Shown here: in pieces, positions 55,633 through 63,578 of the stretch
Position numbering within the stretch: position 1 is the stretch's first letter
How the letters are laid out: every line of letters starts with the position of its first letter
Assembly (NCBI GenBank): GCA_049299095.1
Contig: JBAQWV010000143.1
Coordinates: 54,079 to 118,078, forward strand
Length of the DNA stretch: 64,000 nucleotides
Source: JAAEKA01 sp049299095
GTDB taxonomy: Bacteria > Chloroflexota > Anaerolineae > JAAEKA01
Reading direction: 5' to 3'
Made by a program: the position numbers and the translations under genes
Notes under the pieces: generated by a model
What the model saw: the letters and a program-made list of their open reading frames with translations, nothing else
Database searches by the model: none
Told to the model about the DNA's origin: nothing

Positions 55633-55814
55633 CGGGGGCCTCCTGCATGGCCGGCGGGTTCCGGCCAGTCATGTTGATCTTGTTCACAGTGTAACAAATG
55701 CCCGCGCGCGCGTCGAGTACCCATTCGGGTCATTTTTTGCCGGGCCATGCGAATTCATGACGCCAGTCACAACGTCCATGACCCCAGACACTATCAGCCA
55801 CGGCCTCCATTTGT

Positions 55815-55820
55815 TATGAT
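55815..55820 (+). promoter_or_regulatory. Possible -10 element upstream of the efflux operon
   Basis: TATGAT with an upstream TGT, like an extended -10; a matching -35 is weak. Confidence 0.3.
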
Positions 55821-55872
55821 TGTCAAGACTTACGCATGAAATTTGCTATTCGAAACCCAGGAAATTGATACC

Positions 55873-57525
55873 ATGACACAACAGGCAACTTTGAAATCTT
55901 CAACCCGTCTATCTTCCCCCCGTAAATCCCGCCGCTGGCTGTGGCTGGCCGTGGCCGCCATCGTTCTCGTCGGCGGTTTTATGACAGTCCCTTCTCTATT
56001 GCGATCGCGTTCGTCTGCATCTTCGCCCACAACCGCTGCCTCTGGTGAGATCGTCACAGCGTTTACCGGCGATCTGTCCAGCCGCGCCACGGCCACTGGC
56101 TATGTGCAGGCCAGCCGTGACACCCGCTTGAGTTTGCAGATTTCCGGTGTGGTGCAAACGGTGTCTGTGGCCGTTGGTGACACAGTGCAGGCAGACGATC
56201 TGCTTGTACAGTTGGACGCGACCGCCTTGCAGCGCGCTGTAACGAATGCCGAACTGGCCTTGCGGATTCAGGAAGCTAACTTGCAGGAACTGCTCAACGG
56301 CTCATCCGCGACCGATCTGGCTTCAGCGCAGGCGTCTGTCGCCAGCGCGCAGGCTAATCTGGACAAGGTGCAGGCCGGGGCTAACACCAACGATATCGAG
56401 GCCGCGCGCGCCAGCGTGGCTGCTGCGCAGGCTGCTTATGACGACTTGCTGGCCGGGCCGGATGGCGATGCTGTTACCCAGGCTGAGGCCAATCTGCGCA
56501 ATGCCGAAGCCTCGGTGCGCCAGGCACAGGCTGCCTACGATCAGGTTGCCACGCTGCCCCACGTGGGCGCGACCCAGCAATCGCTCAACCTGGAACAGGC
56601 AACCAATAGCTACAACGCGGCCAAAGCCGCCTACGATCAGGCCACCGCGGCCCCGTCCGACAACCAGGTGCAACAATCGGTGGCCAATCTGGAGCAGGCA
56701 CAGGCCAACCTCAAAAAGCTGCTGGAAACCCCCTCGACGGCTGATGTCAGCGCGGCCCAATCACAGCTAGCCCAAGCGCAGGCGCAGCTCGATAGTCTGA
56801 CCACCGGCGCGAGCGCAGAGAAAATCAGCATCGCCCAGGCACAGGTTGAGCAGGCGCGTCTGAACCTGGAAGAAGCCCAGGAAACGCTGCAAAAAGCCAG
56901 CCTGCGTGCGCCGTATGCGGGCGTCGTCACGGCGGTGTATGTGGCTGAAGGGGAACAGGCCGCGGGCGTGGCCGTCGAGCTGGCAGATATGGCACATTTG
57001 CAGGTGGCGCTGGCCGTGGACGAGGTGGATGTCGGCGTGCTGGCTGTGGATCAACCCGCGGTAGTGACCTTTGAAACCTGGCCGGGCGACGTGATTACCG
57101 GTACGATCCAATCCATTGCGCCCAAAGCAACTGACAACACCAGTGCGCTGGTTTCCTATGAAGTGCTTGTGGCGCTGGCGAGCAGTAACCTGCCGGTGCG
57201 CATCGGCATGACCGCGGACGCCGATCTAGTGACAGCCGAGCGACAAAATGTGCTGCTGGTTCCCAGTAAAGCCATCACTGCTGATCGCGAAGCTGGCACG
57301 TATACGGTGAACCGGGTGACGCAAGATGCCAGGGGCGCGCAGGTGATTACACCGGTGCAGGTTACAATTGGCATGAAGGATGGTGGCAATACCGAGATCA
57401 CCAGCGGGCTGGCCGCAGGTGACGCGGTGCTGATCGGCAGCATCACCACCGCTGCCGAGGAGACGGGCGGTTTCAGTCTGATCCCACCGCGGCCTGAAGG
57501 CAGCAACAGCCCGTTTGCGAGGTAA
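55873..57525 (+). CDS. Efflux adaptor protein (HlyD/MacA-like)
   Basis: 550 residues from ATG 55873 (AGGA upstream). N-terminal membrane anchor about 22-42 (RRWLWLAVAAIVLVGGFM). Lipoyl halves are at about 80-120 (GDLSSRATATGYVQASRD...) and after the hairpin (LRAPYAGVVTAVYVAEGEQ); between them is a long coiled coil of about 200 residues (Q/A/L-rich heptads). A beta-barrel and membrane-proximal domain end the protein. It should link the ABC permease to an outer part, or act as periplasmic regulator. Start of a three-gene efflux operon. Confidence 0.88.
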   Translation: MTQQATLKSSTRLSSPRKSRRWLWLAVAAIVLVGGFMTVPSLLRSRSSASSPTTAASGEIVTAFTGDLSSRATATGYVQASRDTRLSLQISGVVQTVSVAVGDTVQADDLLVQLDATALQRAVTNAELALRIQEANLQELLNGSSATDLASAQASVASAQANLDKVQAGANTNDIEAARASVAAAQAAYDDLLAGPDGDAVTQAEANLRNAEASVRQAQAAYDQVATLPHVGATQQSLNLEQATNSYNAAKAAYDQATAAPSDNQVQQSVANLEQAQANLKKLLETPSTADVSAAQSQLAQAQAQLDSLTTGASAEKISIAQAQVEQARLNLEEAQETLQKASLRAPYAGVVTAVYVAEGEQAAGVAVELADMAHLQVALAVDEVDVGVLAVDQPAVVTFETWPGDVITGTIQSIAPKATDNTSALVSYEVLVALASSNLPVRIGMTADADLVTAERQNVLLVPSKAITADREAGTYTVNRVTQDARGAQVITPVQVTIGMKDGGNTEITSGLAAGDAVLIGSITTAAEETGGFSLIPPRPEGSNSPFAR

Positions 57526-57529
57526 GCGT

Positions 57530-58195
57530 ATGATCGAGCTAAAGAATATCATCAAAGAATACCAGATGGGCACGCAAACGGTCCATGCACTGCGTGGCGT
57601 GGATGTCACCATCGCAGACGGCGAATTTGTGGCGATTATGGGGCCATCTGGCTCCGGCAAGAGTACCCTGATGAACATCATCGGCTGCCTGGATTTGCCC
57701 ACCAGTGGAACCTATCGGCTGGACGATCTGGATGTGAGCCACATGAGCGATGACGAGCAGGCCCGTGTGCGTAACCGTCATATCGGTTTTGTTTTTCAGC
57801 AGTTCAACTTGTTGCCGCGCACCAGCGCGCTCAAGCAAGTGGCGCTGCCGTTGATGTATGCGGGCGTCGGGCGCAGTGAGCGCACCGAGATGGCGCGCGC
57901 CGCCCTGACCGCGGTTGGTCTGGGCGAGCGGCTGGATCATCGCCCGGACGAACTGAGCGGCGGCCAGCAGCAACGCGTGGCCATCGCCCGTGCCCTGGCT
58001 ACGCGGCCCGGTATCCTGCTGGCCGATGAACCGACCGGCGCACTGGATACACAGTCGGGTGAAGAGATCTTGCGCATCTTTGCCGATCTGAATGCTCAGG
58101 GCATCACGATCATTGTAGTGACACATGATCCCGAAGTCGCTGAACGCGCGCAACGCACCATCTGGATCCGCGATGGTCGCATCCAGACGCATTGA
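57530..58195 (+). CDS. MacB-like ABC transporter ATPase
   Basis: 221 residues from ATG 57530 (GAGG at 57519-57522); the open frame begins 15 bases earlier. LolD/MacB type with Walker A GPSGSGKST, signature ELSGGQQQRVAIARAL, and Walker B ILLADEPTGALD. The DEPTGALD form is typical of FtsE/LolD/MacB ATPases. It overlaps the end of the adaptor and is followed closely by the permease. Confidence 0.93.
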   Translation: MIELKNIIKEYQMGTQTVHALRGVDVTIADGEFVAIMGPSGSGKSTLMNIIGCLDLPTSGTYRLDDLDVSHMSDDEQARVRNRHIGFVFQQFNLLPRTSALKQVALPLMYAGVGRSERTEMARAALTAVGLGERLDHRPDELSGGQQQRVAIARALATRPGILLADEPTGALDTQSGEEILRIFADLNAQGITIIVVTHDPEVAERAQRTIWIRDGRIQTH

Positions 58196-58218
58196 GCTTG
58201 TGCCGTAAGGAATAATCC

Positions 58219-59439
58219 ATGAACCTGACTGAAAGCCTGCTGTCGGCCATAGACAGCATCTCGGCCCATAAACTGCGCTCGATGTTAACCATGCTCGGTG
58301 TAATCATCGGCGTGGCCGCGGTGATTGCCCTGATGGCTGTGGGCAATGGCGTTACCGCATCAATCACCGGTGAAATTAACGCGGTCGGCACGAATTTGAT
58401 CATGATCAGCCCCGATATGGAAGCCAGCGGCGGCTATCCACCGCTCAGCCTAAGCGATGCAGCCGCGTTGGCGGATGCTGCACGTGTTCCCGACGCGCAG
58501 GCCGTGGCCGCCACCGCGCAGGGTAACAGCGAAGTCGTTAACGGCTTCAACAGTGTCACCACCGGCGTGATCGGCATTACTGCTAACTATCTTGGTATCA
58601 CCAACCTGGAAACGTTTCAGGCTGGCGACGGTATCACGCAGAGCGATGTGGACATCAAGGCGCGTGTCGCAGTGCTGGGCGCTTCCGTCACGGGCGATCT
58701 GTTCGATGGAGCCAATCCCATCGGCAGCGAAATCAAGATCAACGGGGCCGCCTACGAGGTGGTTGGCGTGTTGCAAGAGCAAGGTCAAACCATCTCCGGT
58801 AGTCCTGACGACAACGTGTATATTCCGATCACCACCGCACAGGTGCGCCTGTATCCCACACGCACGCGCGCGGGGGATTATGCAATCAGTTCAATTGTGG
58901 TGCAGGCTGCCAGCGATACGCAGGCCGCAGCCACGGCGGATGAAGTGACGGTTACCCTGCGCGGCCAGCACGGACTGACCGGCGACGACGAAGATGATTT
59001 CAACGTTCTCAGCCAGACTGATTTGCTCGACACCGTGGGCACAATCACCGGCACATTGACCGGGTTTTTAGGGGCCATTGCGGGCATTTCGCTGTTGGTC
59101 GGCGGCATCGGCATCATGAATATCATGCTGGTCAGCGTCACCGAACGCACGCGCGAGATTGGCGTGCGCAAGGCCATTGGCGCACTGCGCCGCGACATTT
59201 TGCTGCAATTCCTGCTGGAGTCGATTCTGGTCAGTGTGATCGGTGGCCTGCTTGGCGTGGCGCTCGGCTGGTTGATTTCGCTGGCGCTCGGCGGAGCACT
59301 CGGCTTCCCTGCGCCGATTGACGCAGGGACCGTGGCGCTGTCGGTGGGCTTCGCCGCGGCTGTAGGCTTGATCTTCGGACTCTATCCAGCCTGGCGTGCG
59401 TCGAGTCTGCGGCCCATCGAGGCATTGCGTTACGAATGA
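58219..59439 (+). CDS. MacB/FtsX-like ABC permease
   Basis: 406 residues. N-terminal helix (about 21-42, LRSMLTMLGVIIGVAAVIAL) followed by a large extracytoplasmic domain (about 45-280) and three C-terminal helices. The FtsX motif ISLLVGGIGIMNIMLVSVTERTREIGVRKAIGA is present. With the adaptor and ATPase it makes a MacAB-like exporter or regulator of lipid/peptide transport. The sensor gene downstream has its own promoter but lies just after it, so the pair may control this system. Confidence 0.92.
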   Translation: MNLTESLLSAIDSISAHKLRSMLTMLGVIIGVAAVIALMAVGNGVTASITGEINAVGTNLIMISPDMEASGGYPPLSLSDAAALADAARVPDAQAVAATAQGNSEVVNGFNSVTTGVIGITANYLGITNLETFQAGDGITQSDVDIKARVAVLGASVTGDLFDGANPIGSEIKINGAAYEVVGVLQEQGQTISGSPDDNVYIPITTAQVRLYPTRTRAGDYAISSIVVQAASDTQAAATADEVTVTLRGQHGLTGDDEDDFNVLSQTDLLDTVGTITGTLTGFLGAIAGISLLVGGIGIMNIMLVSVTERTREIGVRKAIGALRRDILLQFLLESILVSVIGGLLGVALGWLISLALGGALGFPAPIDAGTVALSVGFAAAVGLIFGLYPAWRASSLRPIEALRYE

Positions 59440-59448
59440 GCCGCGGCG

Positions 59449-59478
59449 TTGGACAAGCCCATCTGCTGCGGCTATACT
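59449..59478 (+). promoter_or_regulatory. Promoter of the NarL-type kinase/regulator pair
   Basis: TTGGAC 59449-59454 and TATACT 59473-59478, 18 bases apart. Transcription should begin near 59485. It supports a kinase start at 59532 rather than at 59436. Confidence 0.6.
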
Positions 59479-59486
59479 GGCCTTCA

Positions 59487-59510
59487 TTAACGACTACGTT
59501 AACGACTACG
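59487..59510. repeat. Tandem 12-bp repeat at the transcription start
   Basis: TTAACGACTACG occurs twice in direct tandem, at 59487-59498 and 59499-59510, just after the -10 box. It could be a regulator operator or a chance duplication. Confidence 0.6.
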
Positions 59511-59531
59511 TTTCTGCCAACCGCAACGATC

Positions 59532-60815
59532 ATGACTCACGACCTTTCTCGCCCCGCCACCGGCATCCGCCCCGGCCTGCTGTCTGTCTTGCGACAGATG
59601 GTTGGGCTGCGGCTGGTGCTGATTCTGACTGGCCTGCTGATGGTTTGGCTGCGCATGTTGCTGCACCCCGATCGGGCTATCGTCATGCCGGCAGGGATCA
59701 ATGCGCTGATAACTTTCATCGTGACCGATGCGCTGTTGCTGGTTGTCATAATCTTTGTGCCACAGTCACAGCGCGTGTTGGGACGATGGTTTTTGCCGCT
59801 GGCGCTGGGCTGGCTGCTGGCTGCGCCGATCATCCAAAATGCCTGGTTGTCCATGCTTTTTAGCGGGGCCTCGCCCAGCCGTTTCGAGCCGCCTCAAGTA
59901 GGCAGCGTTACGATAGAGGCGATCTGGCTGGTGGTGCCGGTGGTGCTGGCCGCTTGGCAATATGGCCGCCGCGGGCTGTATATGGCATTAGCGGGTCTGG
60001 CGCTGGGACAATTGTTGCTGCTGATCTTCATCCCCGCCGTTGACCTGGATCGTCAAATGTACGCGCTGTCTGCTGTTGGAAGGCTCGGTATGACCACGCT
60101 GCTGGGGTACATTATGTTGCGTCTGATGACCATCGTGCAGGAAGAGGAGGACGCGCTGCGTCGGGCCAATCAGCAGCTTGCCCAGCGCGCGGCCACGATG
60201 GAACAGTTGGCCGAAAGCCGCGAGCGCAATCGCCTGGCGCGCGAGCTGCATGATACGCTGGCGCACTCGCTGACCGGCATCAGCGTGCAGTTGCAGGCGG
60301 TGGAAACCTTGCTGCACGCCGACCCGGCCGCGGCCGCGGTGCAATTGAAGGATGCACAAAGCACGGCCCGCAGCGGCATTCAGGAAGCCCGACGCGCGAT
60401 TCAGGCGCTGCGCGCCACGCCCCTGGAGGATTTAGGGCTGTCGGAGGCATTGCGTCAGCTTTGCCGCCGCTATGCCGAGCGCATGGAGATCGAAATCACC
60501 TGTGATATTGTCCAGACGGGCACGTTGGACCCGCTCACCGAGCAGGCTGTCTATCGCGTGGCGGAAGCCGCACTGGCGAACGTTGAGCGTCATGCCGCGG
60601 CTACTCATGCGTGGGTAAACCTGGTAGCCGCGTCTGATAATCGGTTGCGGTTGACTGTGCGTGACAACGGCATCGGCTTTGATCTGTCCTCGGTGTCCGC
60701 GGACCGCTTTGGCCTGACCGGTATGGCCGAATGGGCGCGGTTGGCCGCAGCCGATCTGAGCATCGAAAGCGCGCCCAACGCGGGCACGGTAGTGGTGCTG
60801 GAGTTGCGCCCATGA
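59532..60815 (+). CDS. NarL-type sensor histidine kinase (HisKA_3)
   Basis: 427 residues from ATG 59532. The N-terminal part has about six hydrophobic helices (residues about 20-205). The dimerisation/phospho-acceptor domain has NRLARELHDTLAHSLTGI (phospho-His) and the ATPase part has NVERHA (N-box) and VRDNGIGFDLSS, then FGLTGMAEWARL (G box). It should phosphorylate the regulator in the next gene; the two overlap by ATGA. It follows the efflux permease by about 90 bases. Confidence 0.88.
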   Translation: MTHDLSRPATGIRPGLLSVLRQMVGLRLVLILTGLLMVWLRMLLHPDRAIVMPAGINALITFIVTDALLLVVIIFVPQSQRVLGRWFLPLALGWLLAAPIIQNAWLSMLFSGASPSRFEPPQVGSVTIEAIWLVVPVVLAAWQYGRRGLYMALAGLALGQLLLLIFIPAVDLDRQMYALSAVGRLGMTTLLGYIMLRLMTIVQEEEDALRRANQQLAQRAATMEQLAESRERNRLARELHDTLAHSLTGISVQLQAVETLLHADPAAAAVQLKDAQSTARSGIQEARRAIQALRATPLEDLGLSEALRQLCRRYAERMEIEITCDIVQTGTLDPLTEQAVYRVAEAALANVERHAAATHAWVNLVAASDNRLRLTVRDNGIGFDLSSVSADRFGLTGMAEWARLAAADLSIESAPNAGTVVVLELRP

Positions 60816-61489
60816 GCCATATTCGCGTGTTGATCGTGGACGATCAGGCTATTGTGCGGCAAGGGCTGGAGGTGATCCTGCGCTATCAGCCTGATATCGA
60901 AGTTGTAGGGCTGGCCGCTGATGGCGCAGACGCGCTGGAGCAGACGGCCGAGCGGCAGCCGGACGTGGTGCTGATGGACCTCAAGATGCCGCGGTTGAAT
61001 GGTATTCAGGCTACGCGGCAACTGGCACGACAATATCCGCAGGTTAAGGTGGTGGTGTTGACCACCTACGACGGGGATGAGTGGGTGTTTGACGCAGTAC
61101 GCGCGGGCGCACGGGGCTATCTGTTGAAGGACAGTGACGCGGAGGAAATCGTTGCTGCGGTGCGCGGGGTAATCGCTGGTGAAGTACACATTGATCCGGC
61201 TGTGGCTGGCAAGGTGTTACAAGAATTCAACCGGCTGGCGGGCCAACTCCCCGCTCCGGCGCGCGCGCAGGCGGATACCCTGATGATTGAAAACCTGACC
61301 GAACGGGAGTTAAGCATTTTACAGGAGTTGGCGCAGGGAAAAAGTAACCGAGAGATTTCGGAGACCTTGCATCTGGCGGAAGGGACAGTCAAAAACTATG
61401 TCAGCATCATCATTGACAAGCTGCAAGCCAACGACCGCACCCAGGCTGCGATCATCGCTTTGCGCGGCGGGTTGGCAACGCTTGACTGA
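60812..61489 (+). CDS. NarL/LuxR-type response regulator
   Basis: 225 residues from ATG 60812 (the frame is open further upstream but overlaps the kinase). Receiver: IVDDQ (acid pair), VVLMDLKMPRL (phospho-Asp), and YLLKDSD (Lys). Helix-turn-helix (about 155-220): LTERELSILQELAQGKSNREISETL and EGTVKNYVS. It is the partner of the upstream kinase; likely targets are the efflux genes and its own promoter. Confidence 0.94.
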   Translation: MSHIRVLIVDDQAIVRQGLEVILRYQPDIEVVGLAADGADALEQTAERQPDVVLMDLKMPRLNGIQATRQLARQYPQVKVVVLTTYDGDEWVFDAVRAGARGYLLKDSDAEEIVAAVRGVIAGEVHIDPAVAGKVLQEFNRLAGQLPAPARAQADTLMIENLTERELSILQELAQGKSNREISETLHLAEGTVKNYVSIIIDKLQANDRTQAAIIALRGGLATLD

Positions 61490-61587
61490 CGGCAGCGCCG
61501 GGGCATGGTGGTGTACGATTTTCGGTTGATTTTCGCCTGCGGAGTTCGCATCCCCAAAGCGAACAGGATGGCGCGTTTAAAGTGCTT

Positions 61588-61611
61588 AGTCTGCGCACAG
61601 GCGTGCAGACT
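61588..61611. other. Hairpin in the gap before the aldolase gene
   Basis: AGTCTGC 61588-61594 and GCAGACT 61605-61611 pair around a 10-base loop. It lies between the regulator and the promoter of the aldolase gene. No T run; the role is unclear. Confidence 0.4.
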
Positions 61612-61662
61612 CTTCGTTGTCAATTCAACCGAATTCCATACACCACCGACCTATGCAGCGAG

Positions 61663-61691
61663 TTGGCAAGCTGTTTGATCGCGGGTAGAAT
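61663..61691 (+). promoter_or_regulatory. Promoter of the aldolase gene
   Basis: TTGGCA 61663-61668 and TAGAAT 61686-61691, 17 bases apart. The gap 61490-61801 holds no gene otherwise. Confidence 0.7.
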
Positions 61692-61699
61692 ACATAGGG

Positions 61700-61756
61700 C
61701 CGACGTATTAAGCAGGCGATTTTTTGTTTGCACCATGCCAAAACAAAACACGTCGG
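61700..61756 (+). promoter_or_regulatory. Structured 5' leader of the aldolase gene
   Basis: CCGACGT 61700-61706 pairs with ACGTCGG 61750-61756 at the expected 5' end, with an inner TTTTGTTTG and CAAAACAAAA pair. A T-rich stretch follows 8 bases later (61764-61770). It could stabilise the mRNA or act in regulation. Confidence 0.4.
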
Positions 61757-61801
61757 ATCCACCTGTTTTTTTCACACCCATTTTGAAAGGACTACGAAGT
61801 C

Positions 61802-62881
61802 ATGACGGAACTTAAACAACTGTTTCCTGCTGGTGTGATTACCGGGGACGCTGTGCAGGCGCTGTTTGCTGTGGCCAAAGAGCGTGAATTTGCCTTGCCA
61901 GCGATCAACACGGTCAATACGGAAACGGTCAATGGTGTGCTGGAAGCGGCACGCGATGTCAATTCGCCGGTGATTATACAGACTTCGACCGGCGGCTCAG
62001 CCTTTTTTGCTGGCAAGGGCCTAAGCAATGATCAGATGCGCGCTTCGGTGGCTGGTGCGGTGTCGTTGGCGCAGCATGTGCATCAAGTGGCCGAAATGTA
62101 TGACGCCCGCGTACTGCTGCACACCGATCACTGCCCGCGCAAGGCGCTGCCCTGGTTGGACGGCCTGCTGGCCGCTGGCGAGGCTTTTTATGCGGTGCAT
62201 GGCAAGTCGCTCTACAGCTCGCACATGATTGACCTGTCCACCGAGCCGATTGCCCAGAATATTGATACTTGCAAGCGCTATCTGGAGCGCATGAGCAAGA
62301 TGGGCATGACGCTGGAGTTTGAATTGGGCATTACCGGCGGCGAGGAAGACGGCATTGATCATAGCGGCGTTGCCAGTGATCGTCTGTACACGCAGCCGGA
62401 AGATGTGGCCTATGCCTACGAGGAATTGATGAAGGTCAGCCCACGCTTCACCGTGGCCGCGTCCTTCGGCAACGTGCATGGCGTATACTCCCCCGGCAAT
62501 GTCCAGTTGCGCCCCAAAATCCTCCACGATTCACAGGTTTATGTGCAGGAGAAGTACGGCGCAGCTCCCAAGCCGATCAACTTCGTCTTCCACGGCGGCT
62601 CTGGCTCGACGCTGGCCGACATCCGCGAGGCGATCTCCTACGGCGTGATCAAGTTCAACCTGGACACCGACATGCAGTGGGCCTACTGGGATGGCGTGCG
62701 TTTGTACTATCAGGCGAAGGAAGGCTACTTGCAGGCGCAGTTGGGCAACCCCGAAGGCCCCGACAAGCCAAATAAAAACTATTACGACCCGCGCGTCTGG
62801 CTGCGCAGCGGTCAGCAATCATTCATTGCCCGCACCAAGCAGGCTTTTGCTGATCTGAACAACGTCAATACGCTGGGCTAA
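61802..62881 (+). CDS. fba: Class II fructose-bisphosphate aldolase
   Basis: 359 residues, FbaA-type. Zinc and active-site segments are present: LLHTDHCPRKALPWLDGL (the Asp and His ligands), ELGITGGEEDGIDHS, VHGVYSPGNV, VFHGGSGSTLADI and KFNLDTDMQWA. It splits fructose-1,6-bisphosphate in glycolysis, or makes it in gluconeogenesis. AAAGGA precedes the ATG. It stands alone; a hairpin follows the stop. Confidence 0.95.
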   Translation: MTELKQLFPAGVITGDAVQALFAVAKEREFALPAINTVNTETVNGVLEAARDVNSPVIIQTSTGGSAFFAGKGLSNDQMRASVAGAVSLAQHVHQVAEMYDARVLLHTDHCPRKALPWLDGLLAAGEAFYAVHGKSLYSSHMIDLSTEPIAQNIDTCKRYLERMSKMGMTLEFELGITGGEEDGIDHSGVASDRLYTQPEDVAYAYEELMKVSPRFTVAASFGNVHGVYSPGNVQLRPKILHDSQVYVQEKYGAAPKPINFVFHGGSGSTLADIREAISYGVIKFNLDTDMQWAYWDGVRLYYQAKEGYLQAQLGNPEGPDKPNKNYYDPRVWLRSGQQSFIARTKQAFADLNNVNTLG

Positions 62882-62889
62882 ACCCACAT

Positions 62890-62928
62890 GCAAACGGCAG
62901 CAGGCGCAGGTCTGCTGCCGTTTGCTTC
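62890..62928 (+). terminator. Hairpin after the aldolase gene
   Basis: GCAAACGGCAGCAG 62890-62903 pairs perfectly with CTGCTGCCGTTTGC 62912-62925, followed by only TTC, so termination may be weak. Confidence 0.65.
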
Positions 62929-62937
62929 TACCCATCC

Positions 62938-63465
62938 GTGACAATCACCACCTCGACCACATTTCACGAAGAACAACGCTTTCGCCAGCCGTGGCTTTGG
63001 CTGCTCATTTTAGGTGTGGCTGGCGTGCAATGGTGGGGCTGGCTGCAACAAATCTGGCTCGGCCGGCCTTTTGGCGATAACCCCGCGCCCGATTGGATGA
63101 TGTGGCTGTTTTGGGCCGCTTTTGGCGTTGGGCTGCCATTGTTTTTCCGGGCTTTGCGCCTTGTGATCGAAGTTCGTACTGATGGCATCGAAGTACGTTT
63201 CTGGCCGCTGGCACAACGTCATATTTCATTTGAGCAGATTGCACACTGCCAGGTCGAGCAGGATTATCGTCCCTTGACACGCTACGGCGGCTGGGGTATT
63301 CGTGGCCTCGGCAAAGACCGGGCTTACAGCGTTGCTGGCACGCAGGGGGTGCGCCTGACCCTGCACAATGGCAACCAAATTGTCCTCGGCACCCCGCGCG
63401 CCGAGGAATTGGCGCTGGCAATTGAAGCACACCTGCCAGCGACCGCCCGCAGCCTCTCGCAGTGA
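62938..63465 (+). CDS. Small membrane protein with a PH-like domain (DUF6141-like)
   Basis: 175 residues from GTG 62938, directly after the hairpin. Two hydrophobic helices (about 17-38 and 52-72) are followed by a soluble domain: RLVIEVRTDGIEVRFWPLAQRHISFEQIAHC, then RYGGWGIRGLGKDRAYSVAG, an arrangement resembling bacterial PH-like membrane proteins of the DUF6141 group. The function is unknown. Translated alone. Confidence 0.7.
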   Translation: MTITTSTTFHEEQRFRQPWLWLLILGVAGVQWWGWLQQIWLGRPFGDNPAPDWMMWLFWAAFGVGLPLFFRALRLVIEVRTDGIEVRFWPLAQRHISFEQIAHCQVEQDYRPLTRYGGWGIRGLGKDRAYSVAGTQGVRLTLHNGNQIVLGTPRAEELALAIEAHLPATARSLSQ

Positions 63466-63497
63466 ACAAATTGCACGGACGGGATGTGTAATGGATA

Positions 63498-63552
63498 GTT
63501 GCCCAGTATATGACTGGGCAACTGCATACCAACTCCAAGCCGTGTTGGTATG
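63498..63552. other. Two adjacent perfect hairpins upstream of the DUF4377 lipoprotein
   Basis: GTTGCCCAGT 63498-63507 pairs with ACTGGGCAAC 63513-63522; CATACCAAC 63525-63533 pairs with GTTGGTATG 63544-63552. Neither is followed by a T run. They lie in the 113-base leader and might be a regulatory element. Confidence 0.5.
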
Positions 63553-63578
63553 TCTGACCAAAAGGAGTACAGAAGAGA

